From: Ruminococcaceae bacterium UBA1691
Lineage (GTDB): Bacteria; Bacillota; Clostridia; Oscillospirales; Acutalibacteraceae
Direction: 5' to 3'
Length of the DNA: 8,349 nucleotides
Assembly: GCA_002320555.1 (NCBI GenBank)
Contig: DCJV01000136.1
Span: forward strand, 1,242 to 9,590
Below are positions 1-7,457 of this stretch, piece by piece; the first letter of the stretch is position 1; the number at the start of each line of letters is the position of its first letter. Under the pieces are notes generated by a model, which worked only from the letters and a program-made list of their open reading frames with translations, was not told the origin of the DNA and ran no database searches. The position numbers and the translations under genes were made by a program.

Positions 1-98
1 GTGATCGCCGCCGTCAGAGTGGTCTTACCATGGTCGACGTGGCCAATGGTACCAATGTTTACATGGGGTTTGGTTCTTTCGAAATGCTGCTTTGCCAT
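1..98 (-). CDS. tuf: Elongation factor Tu, N-terminal fragment (32 codons, cut by window edge)
   Basis: EF-Tu is the cytoplasmic GTPase that brings aminoacyl-tRNA to the ribosomal A site. Only the start is present. The translation begins MAKQHFERTKPHVNIGTIGH and continues into the G1 (P-loop) motif GHVDHGKT at about residues 19-26, then TLTAAIT, which is diagnostic of bacterial EF-Tu. The ATG at 98-96 is preceded by AAGGAGG (107-113) with an 8-nt gap, so the start is secure. It lies 112 nt downstream of fusA, as in the classic str operon, and has its own promoter candidate in that spacer. The rest of the gene lies beyond position 1, so its integrity cannot be judged. Many bacteria carry two tuf copies; the window cannot show whether this is the only one. 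Confidence 0.97.
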   Translation of the reverse strand, partial: MAKQHFERTKPHVNIGTIGHVDHGKTTLTAAI

Positions 99-106
99 TG
101 GATGTT

Positions 107-113
107 CCTCCTT
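107..113 (-). promoter_or_regulatory. Ribosome binding site of tuf
   Basis: AAGGAGG on the minus strand, 8 nt before the ATG of tuf. This is a full match to the core anti-Shine-Dalgarno complement. Confidence 0.9.
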
Positions 114-137
114 TTATCATAGAAGCTTAATAAAATA

Positions 138-154
138 CTGTTTTATAAAAACAG
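138..154 (-). promoter_or_regulatory. Hairpin in the tuf leader, possible weak terminator or attenuator
   Basis: On the minus strand CTGTTTT and AAAACAG form a perfect 7-bp stem around a TAT loop, followed by the U-rich run TATTTTATT. The stem is AT-rich and the U run is interrupted, so termination would be partial at best. The element sits downstream of the tuf promoter candidate and upstream of its ribosome binding site, so it would be in the leader of any tuf transcript. It could instead be the residual terminator of the rpsL-rpsG-fusA unit. Confidence 0.4.
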
Positions 155-167
155 GCTGTTCAGGGGT

Positions 168-196
168 ATTTTATCAATTCCCAAAAGGAATTTCAA
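168..196 (-). promoter_or_regulatory. Housekeeping sigma promoter for tuf
   Basis: On the minus strand the -35 is TTGAAA (196-191) and the -10 is TAAAAT (173-168). They are separated by 17 nt, each matches consensus at five of six positions, and TGA before the -10 gives an extended -10 (TGn). Transcription would start near 161-160, giving a leader of about 62 nt before the tuf ATG. It would let EF-Tu be made in excess of EF-G, which fits the known high demand for EF-Tu. The -35 and spacer lie within the inverted repeat at 178-208. Confidence 0.72.
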
Positions 197-208
197 GTGT
201 TTTGGGAA
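178..208. repeat. Perfect 9-bp inverted repeat over the tuf -35 region
   Basis: TTCCCAAAA (178-186) and TTTTGGGAA (200-208) are exact reverse complements separated by 13 nt. The element begins 3 nt beyond the fusA stop codon. As RNA it would be a post-fusA hairpin without a clean U tract. As DNA it brackets the -35 hexamer of the tuf promoter candidate and could be an operator. I cannot tell which from the sequence. Confidence 0.6.
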
Positions 209-210
209 AA

Positions 211-2295
211 TTATTCTTCGACTACCTTCGCACGGGAGCTAATGATCGTGTCCGCAATGGATTTCGGAACCTCTGTATAGTGGCTCGGCTCCATCACATA
301 CTGACCGCGTCCCTGCGTTTTGGAGCGAAGGTCGGTCGCATAACCGAACATATTCGACAGCGGCACAAAGGCATTGACCTGCGTCGCGCCGTTGCGGGTC
401 TCCATGCCCTGCATGAGACCACGGCGGGAGTTAATATCGCCGATGACGTCGCCAAGATAATCATCCGGCACGGTAACGCTTACCTTCATAATCGGCTCCA
501 TCAGCACCGGTGCGGCCTTACGCATCGCCTCTTTGAAGGCCATGGAACCGGCGATCTTAAAGGCCATCTCCGAGGAGTCAACCTCATGATAAGAACCGTC
601 GTAGAGAGTGACCTTTACGTCGACGACATTGAAGCCCGCGAGCACGCCGGACAGCATCGCGCCCTTAATACCCTGTTCTGCCGGGCCGATATATTCCTTC
701 GGAATCGCGCCGCCGACAACGGCGTTGACAAATTCATAACCCTTCTGCGGATTGGGCTCGATGCGGATCTTGACATGACCGTACTGGCCACGTCCGCCGG
801 ACTGGCGCGCATATTTCATGTCGACGTCAGCTTCCTTCGTGATCGTCTCACGATAGGCAACCTGCGGCTTGCCGACATTGGCCTCTACCTTAAACTCACG
901 CAGCATACGGTCGACGATGATCTCCAGATGCAACTCGCCCATACCGGCAATGATCGTCTGGCCTGTCTCCTCGTCCGTATAGCAGCGGAACGTCGGGTCT
1001 TCTTCCGCGAGCTTTGCGAGGGCAATGCCCATCTTCTCCTGGCCAGCCTTCGTCTTCGGCTCGATAGCCACGCGGATAACCGGCTCCGGGAATTCCATGG
1101 ATTCCAGAACAATCGGATGCTTCGCATCGCACAGCGTGTCGCCCGTCGTCGTATTCTTCAGGCCCACCGCAGCGGCAATATCGCCGGCATAGACGCATTC
1201 GATATCCTGACGGTGGTTGGCATGCATCTGTAGGATGCGGCCCATGCGCTCATTGCTGTCCTTCACGGAATTATAGACCGTGCTGCCCGCATCAACCGTA
1301 CCGGAATAGACGCGGAAGAAGCAAAGCTTACCGACATATGGGTCGGTCGCGATCTTAAAGGCGAGCGCGGCAAACGGTTCGTCGTCGGAGGACTTGCGAT
1401 CCTCTTCCTCTCCCGTCTCCGGATTGGTGCCCCGGATATCAGGAACGTCCGTCGGTGCGGGCATAAAGTCTACGATCGCATCAAGAAGCATCTGCACGCC
1501 CTTATTGCGGTAAGAGGTGCCGCACAGAACCGGCACCATCTCGTTGGCGATGGTGGACTTGCGGATGCAACCCTTGATTTCCTCAACCGTCAGTTCCTCG
1601 CCGCCAAGATATTTCTCAAGCAGCGCCTCGTCCTGCTCGGCGACATGCTCCATGAGCTCGGTGTGATACTTTTCTGCGAGCTCACGCAGATCCTCCGGGA
1701 TGTCCTCGTCGCGGACGTCGAGGCCCTTGTCATCATAGTACATTTCCGCACGCATGGTGACAAGGTCGATGATGCCGCGGAATTCGGATTCCGAGCCGAT
1801 GGGAAGCTGGATCGGCACCGCGTTGCACTTTAAGCGGTCCTTCATCATGTCGACAACATTGTAGAAATTGGCGCCCATGATGTCCATCTTATTGACATAG
1901 GCCATGCGCGGCACATGGTACTTGTCCGCCTGGCGCCAGACGGTCTCGGACTGGGGCTCCACACCGCCCTTGGCGCAGAAAACCGTGACGGAACCGTCGA
2001 GCACGCGCAGGGAGCGCTCAACCTCAACCGTAAAGTCCACGTGACCGGGGGTGTCGATAATATTAATACGATGCCCTTTCCAGAAACAGGTGGTAGCGGC
2101 GGAGGTGATGGTAATACCCCTCTCCTGCTCCTGCTCCATCCAGTCCATGGTCGCATCGCCGTCGTGCGTTTCACCGATCTTGTGGTTAACGCCCGTGTAG
2201 AACAGGATGCGCTCCGTCGTCGTCGTTTTGCCGGCGTCGATATGGGCCATGATACCAATGTTTCTGGTGAGCTGTAATGATACCTGCCTTGGCAT
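211..2295 (-). CDS. fusA: Elongation factor G
   Basis: EF-G is the translocase GTPase: it moves tRNA and mRNA through the ribosome and, with ribosome recycling factor, splits post-termination ribosomes. The protein is 694 aa, close to the usual length of about 692. The G domain shows G1 AHIDAGKT (17-24), G2 RGITITSAAT (59-68), G3 DTPGHVDF (81-88), G4 NKMD (135-138) and G5 within CGTSYRNKG. The later domains follow, including GMGELHLEI and YARQSGGRGQYGHV, and the C-terminal SNMFGYATDLRS segment is intact. I chose the ATG at 2295 because GGAGG (2301-2305) lies 5 nt upstream and homologues start with M(A/P)RQxSLxxTRNIGI. An in-frame ATG at 2325 would add ten unconserved residues and lacks a ribosome binding site. 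rpsG is 137 nt upstream and tuf 112 nt downstream. No frameshift or missing motif is seen. Confidence 0.98.
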   Translation of the reverse strand: MPRQVSLQLTRNIGIMAHIDAGKTTTTERILFYTGVNHKIGETHDGDATMDWMEQEQERGITITSAATTCFWKGHRINIIDTPGHVDFTVEVERSLRVLDGSVTVFCAKGGVEPQSETVWRQADKYHVPRMAYVNKMDIMGANFYNVVDMMKDRLKCNAVPIQLPIGSESEFRGIIDLVTMRAEMYYDDKGLDVRDEDIPEDLRELAEKYHTELMEHVAEQDEALLEKYLGGEELTVEEIKGCIRKSTIANEMVPVLCGTSYRNKGVQMLLDAIVDFMPAPTDVPDIRGTNPETGEEEDRKSSDDEPFAALAFKIATDPYVGKLCFFRVYSGTVDAGSTVYNSVKDSNERMGRILQMHANHRQDIECVYAGDIAAAVGLKNTTTGDTLCDAKHPIVLESMEFPEPVIRVAIEPKTKAGQEKMGIALAKLAEEDPTFRCYTDEETGQTIIAGMGELHLEIIVDRMLREFKVEANVGKPQVAYRETITKEADVDMKYARQSGGRGQYGHVKIRIEPNPQKGYEFVNAVVGGAIPKEYIGPAEQGIKGAMLSGVLAGFNVVDVKVTLYDGSYHEVDSSEMAFKIAGSMAFKEAMRKAAPVLMEPIMKVSVTVPDDYLGDVIGDINSRRGLMQGMETRNGATQVNAFVPLSNMFGYATDLRSKTQGRGQYVMEPSHYTEVPKSIADTIISSRAKVVEE

Positions 2296-2300
2296 ATAAA

Positions 2301-2305
2301 CCTCC
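2301..2305 (-). promoter_or_regulatory. Ribosome binding site of fusA (decides the start)
   Basis: GGAGG on the minus strand, 5 nt before the ATG at 2295. No such site precedes the alternative in-frame ATG at 2325, which favours the shorter, conserved N-terminus. Confidence 0.85.
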
Positions 2306-2309
2306 AATT

Positions 2310-2328
2310 GCCATGCGCGCGGCACGGC
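2310..2328 (-). promoter_or_regulatory. Hairpin just upstream of the fusA ribosome binding site
   Basis: On the minus strand GCCGTGC and GCATGGC pair over 7 bp, including one G-U, around a CGCGC loop. The stem ends 4 nt before the GGAGG of fusA, so it could affect ribosome access. The stem is GC-rich and is likely to form, but its role is unknown. Confidence 0.45.
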
Positions 2329-2358
2329 GCTAAAGAATTGAAACCTGCGGCCGGCGTG

Positions 2359-2387
2359 CGTGTATGCCCCAAATCAGGACACACACG
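2359..2387 (-). promoter_or_regulatory. Long hairpin in the rpsG-fusA spacer
   Basis: On the minus strand CGTGTGTGTCC (2387-2377) pairs with GGGCATACACG (2369-2359) over 11 bp with two G-U pairs, around the 7-nt loop TGATTTG. Read as plus-strand RNA the two G-U pairs become A-C mismatches, so the fold favours the transcribed strand. No U tract follows, so it is not an intrinsic terminator. It may be a processing, stability or translational control element between rpsG and fusA. Confidence 0.55.
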
Positions 2388-2432
2388 AGCACCGTGCCCC
2401 CGCGCACGCAAAGCTGCAGCGCAGGTGTGTTC

Positions 2433-2903
2433 TTACCAGCGGAAGTGTGCAAACGCCTTGTTGGCTTCTGCCATCTTGTGCGTATCTTCGCGCTTTTTGA
2501 AAGCGGAACCGGTGGAATTGACTGCATCCATGATCTCGTTTGCAAGCCGCTCCTTCATCGTCCGCTCGGAGCGCTGGCGGCTATACAGCGTAATCCAGCG
2601 CAGGCCCAGCGTCTGACGGCGCTCAGGGCGAACCTCGATGGGCACCTGATAGGTTGCGCCGCCGACACGGCGGGCCTTAACCTCGAGAACAGGCATTACA
2701 TTCTCCATCGCGGCTTCAAAGACCTCAAGGGGCTCCTTGCCGGTCTTTTCCTTGATGATTTCAAAGGCGTCGTAAACGATCTTCTGGGCGACACCCTTTT
2801 TGCCATCATACATAACACTATTGATAAGCCGTGTTACAAGCTTTGAATTGTAAAGCGGATCGGGCAAAACATCACGCTTTGCGATCTGGCCTCTTCTTGG
2901 CAC
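2433..2903 (-). CDS. rpsG: 30S ribosomal protein S7 (uS7)
   Basis: S7 nucleates assembly of the 30S head by binding the 3' major domain of 16S rRNA, and it lines the E-site and mRNA exit channel. The translation from the GTG at 2903 is 156 aa, the standard length. It reads (M)PRRGQIAKRDVLPDPLYNSK, then LINSVMYDGKKGVAQKI, VGGATYQVPIEVRPERR and a C-terminus ending AHFRW, all typical S7 segments. AAGGAGG (2912-2918) sits 8 nt upstream. Earlier in-frame ATGs at 2969 and 2921 would add unconserved residues, and neither has a ribosome binding site. It lies between rpsL (168 nt upstream) and fusA (137 nt downstream). In Escherichia coli S7 is the translational repressor of the str operon and acts between rpsL and rpsG; the structured spacer here is a natural candidate for a similar site, which is inference. 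Confidence 0.98.
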   Translation of the reverse strand: MPRRGQIAKRDVLPDPLYNSKLVTRLINSVMYDGKKGVAQKIVYDAFEIIKEKTGKEPLEVFEAAMENVMPVLEVKARRVGGATYQVPIEVRPERRQTLGLRWITLYSRQRSERTMKERLANEIMDAVNSTGSAFKKREDTHKMAEANKAFAHFRW

Positions 2904-2911
2904 TTCGCTTC

Positions 2912-2918
2912 CCTCCTT
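2912..2918 (-). promoter_or_regulatory. Ribosome binding site of rpsG (decides the GTG start)
   Basis: AAGGAGG on the minus strand, 8 nt before GTG at 2903. It fixes S7 at 156 aa rather than a longer form from an upstream ATG. Confidence 0.9.
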
Positions 2919-2965
2919 CATAAAAATGATATCATCGGTACTCGAGTGACAAAATTCCCGTGGCG

Positions 2966-3002
2966 CCAATGAGAGGCATATCTATTGATACACTCTCACT
3001 GG
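2966..3002 (-). promoter_or_regulatory. Long hairpin in the rpsL-rpsG spacer (third of three)
   Basis: On the minus strand CCAGTGAGAG pairs with CTCTCATTGG over 10 bp (one G-U). A second stem TATC/GATA with an AATA loop is stacked inside it through two U-G pairs and a single bulged C. It directly abuts the next hairpin at 3003-3034. No U tract follows. On the plus strand the G-U becomes an A-C mismatch, so the fold favours mRNA of this operon. Confidence 0.6.
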
Positions 3003-3034
3003 TTGCAAGGCGGTAAGCCGCCTGTAGCCTGCAA
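3003..3034 (-). promoter_or_regulatory. Bulged hairpin in the rpsL-rpsG spacer (second of three), candidate S7 feedback site
   Basis: On the minus strand the outer stem TTGCA/TGCAA and the inner stem AGGCGG/CCGCCT, closed by a CTTA tetraloop, are joined by a one-sided 6-nt bulge GGCTAC. The run GCTACAGGCG (3028-3019) resembles the conserved GCTACAATGGCG of 16S rRNA, in the 3' major domain where S7 binds. The position, between rpsL and rpsG, matches the S7 target in Escherichia coli. The fold is seen in the sequence; S7 binding is inference. Confidence 0.5.
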
Positions 3035-3053
3035 GAAGATTTGTCTGTTACAT

Positions 3054-3071
3054 TCCAGCCTCTATGCTGGA
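3054..3071 (-). promoter_or_regulatory. Hairpin directly after the rpsL stop codon (first of three)
   Basis: On the minus strand TCCAGC and GCTGGA form a perfect 6-bp stem with an ATAGAG loop, starting at the base after the rpsL TAA. There is no U tract. It may block 3' exonucleases or be part of the larger folded spacer. Confidence 0.45.
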
Positions 3072-3494
3072 TTACTTTTTGGCAGCCTTCGGGCGCTTTG
3101 CGCCGTACTTGGAGCGCGCCTGCATTCTGCCGGAAACGCCCTGCGTGTCGAGGGTTCCGCGCACGATATGGTAACGCACGCCGGGAAGGTCCTTCACACG
3201 GCCGCCGCGGATGAGGACAACGCTGTGCTCCTGCAGGTTATGGCCGACGCCGGGAATATAGGCGGTAACCTCGATTCCATTGGTCAGACGCACCCTTGCA
3301 ATTTTACGAAGCGCAGAGTTCGGCTTTTTCGGCGTGATCGTCTTGACCGCTGTGCAGACACCGCGCTTTTGCGGGGAATCCTTATCGGTCATAACGTTCT
3401 TCTTGGAGTTGAGCCCCTTCAGAAGAGCAGGCGCCTTCGCCTTTTTCTCCGTCGTCTCCCGTCCATTACGGACAAGTTGGTTAAAGGTTGGCAA
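3072..3494 (-). CDS. rpsL: 30S ribosomal protein S12 (uS12)
   Basis: S12 sits at the decoding centre of the 30S subunit and controls tRNA selection accuracy. The protein is 140 aa. It has the insertion of roughly a dozen residues near positions 26-40 seen in Gram-positive S12 relative to the 124-aa Escherichia coli protein. The core motifs are SPQKRGVC (40-47), TPKKPNSALRK (54-64), GHNLQEHSVVLIRGGRVKDLPGVRYH (84-109) and a basic tail. K56 and K101 correspond to the classic streptomycin-related lysines (K42 and K87 of Escherichia coli); both are the wild-type lysine. D102 is the position methylthiolated by RimO in some bacteria. The start is TTG at 3494, set by AGGAGGTG just upstream and by the conserved MPTxNQL N-terminus; no in-frame ATG fits. 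It is the first gene after the promoter at 3605-3634. Confidence 0.98.
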   Translation of the reverse strand: MPTFNQLVRNGRETTEKKAKAPALLKGLNSKKNVMTDKDSPQKRGVCTAVKTITPKKPNSALRKIARVRLTNGIEVTAYIPGVGHNLQEHSVVLIRGGRVKDLPGVRYHIVRGTLDTQGVSGRMQARSKYGAKRPKAAKK

Positions 3495-3502
3495 GTTTCT
3501 TT

Positions 3503-3510
3503 CACCTCCT
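3503..3510 (-). promoter_or_regulatory. Ribosome binding site of rpsL (decides the TTG start)
   Basis: AGGAGGTG on the minus strand is a near-complete complement of the 16S tail. It ends 8 nt before the TTG at 3494. The very strong site probably compensates for the weak start codon. Confidence 0.92.
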
Positions 3511-3540
3511 GGTATTCAATGGATCTCAATCTATGTGCAG

Positions 3541-3559
3541 GGGGCTGAAAAACAGCCCC
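3541..3559 (-). promoter_or_regulatory. Hairpin in the rpsL leader
   Basis: GGGGCTG and CAGCCCC form a perfect 7-bp, GC-rich stem around TTTTT on the minus strand. It lies about 40 nt after the expected transcription start and about 47 nt before the TTG. No U tract follows on either strand, so it is not an intrinsic terminator. It may stabilise the transcript 5' region or be a control element. Confidence 0.5.
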
Positions 3560-3604
3560 ATAACACCTAAGAAAAATTTAAAAAACAGATTCACACGGTT
3601 AAAG

Positions 3605-3634
3605 ATTCTAGCACGTAAAGGCAAGCTTTGTCAA
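3605..3634 (-). promoter_or_regulatory. Strong housekeeping sigma promoter of the rpsL-rpsG-fusA unit
   Basis: On the minus strand the -35 is a perfect TTGACA (3634-3629) and the -10 is TAGAAT (3610-3605), five of six to consensus. The spacer is 18 nt and TGC before the -10 gives an extended -10 element. The start would fall near 3600-3598, leaving a leader of about 105 nt. It places the str genes under their own promoter rather than only under read-through from rpoBC. Confidence 0.85.
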
Positions 3635-3676
3635 GCGTTCGCCGGCTTTTGGCACGAGGAAGAAGGGGCAAATCAG

Positions 3677-3704
3677 AAAAAAGTTTTGTTCAAAATGCAA
3701 AACT
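3677..3704 (-). terminator. Terminator-like hairpin after rpoC
   Basis: On the minus strand AGTTTTG and CAAAACT form a 7-bp stem around the 9-nt loop CATTTTGAA, followed by five more T. It starts 15 nt after the rpoC stop. The stem is AT-rich, so termination is probably incomplete. An upstream GAAAAA could also pair with TTTTTC across a small bulge, competing with the U tract. It fits a partial boundary between rpoBC and the rpsL promoter. Confidence 0.5.
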
Positions 3705-3719
3705 GTATTTTTCTCGATT

Positions 3720-7280
<3,561 letters not shown>

Positions 7281-7363
7281 GGAAAGATCACATGCCTTTC
7301 TTTCTGGTTTCATGCCGGGAAGTGGGGGGCGAAACCGAATTGAAAAAGGGCGTTTACCTGCTT

Positions 7364-7403
7364 GGGAAACCGGTTTGACCGAATACAGCGTCCTGCGTTT
7401 CCC
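7364..7403 (-). promoter_or_regulatory. Folded element in the rpoB-rpoC spacer
   Basis: On the minus strand GGGAAAC (7403-7397) pairs with GTTTCCC (7370-7364). CGGT/ACCG closed by CAA stacks on the inside, giving 11 bp in all, with a one-sided 15-nt bulge at 7382-7396. No U tract follows it, so it is not an intrinsic terminator. It could be an RNase processing or stability site between the two large cistrons; the role is unknown. Confidence 0.45.
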
Positions 7404-7413
7404 TCAGAGGATG

Positions 7414-7437
7414 TCAGCCGCCCTTTCCGGCCGGCAT
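7414..7437 (-). CDS. Possible 7-residue mini-ORF between rpoB and rpoC
   Basis: An ATG at 7437 follows AGGAG (7443-7447) by 5 nt and opens the frame MPAGKGG, then TGA. The ribosome binding site is better placed than any before rpoC itself, so ribosomes may initiate here after finishing rpoB, 20 nt upstream. The peptide is unrecognised and a chance match is quite possible. If real, its likely effect would be on ribosome traffic or folding of the spacer rather than through the peptide. Confidence 0.2.
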   Translation of the reverse strand: MPAGKGG

Positions 7438-7457
7438 CCCCGCTCCTGTCAAAACCG

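Noticed and set aside
1..1233. Plus-strand open frame of about 410 codons opposite tuf and fusA
   Set aside because: It is antisense to EF-Tu and EF-G, whose motifs prove the minus strand is coding. It runs across the tuf promoter region without any initiation signal and looks like no known family.
211..2325. 704-residue version of EF-G starting at 2325
   Set aside because: The ten extra residues are unconserved, encoded by the hairpin and ribosome binding site region, and have no upstream site of their own.
2926..2952. Possible promoter ahead of rpsG (TTGTCA, 15 nt, TATCAT)
   Set aside because: Both hexamers match at five of six positions, but a 15-nt spacer is too short for a good housekeeping promoter. 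The -10 is part of the simple palindrome ATGATATCAT at 2926-2935. Kept only as a weak possibility.
2433..2969. 178-residue version of S7 starting at an upstream ATG
   Set aside because: The extra 22 residues are not in S7 family members, no ribosome binding site precedes that ATG, and the extension would overlap the end of the hairpin at 2966-3002. The GTG at 2903 gives the standard 156 aa.
3541..3559. rpsL leader stem as an intrinsic terminator
   Set aside because: There is no T run after the stem on either strand; the T-rich part lies before it on the minus strand.
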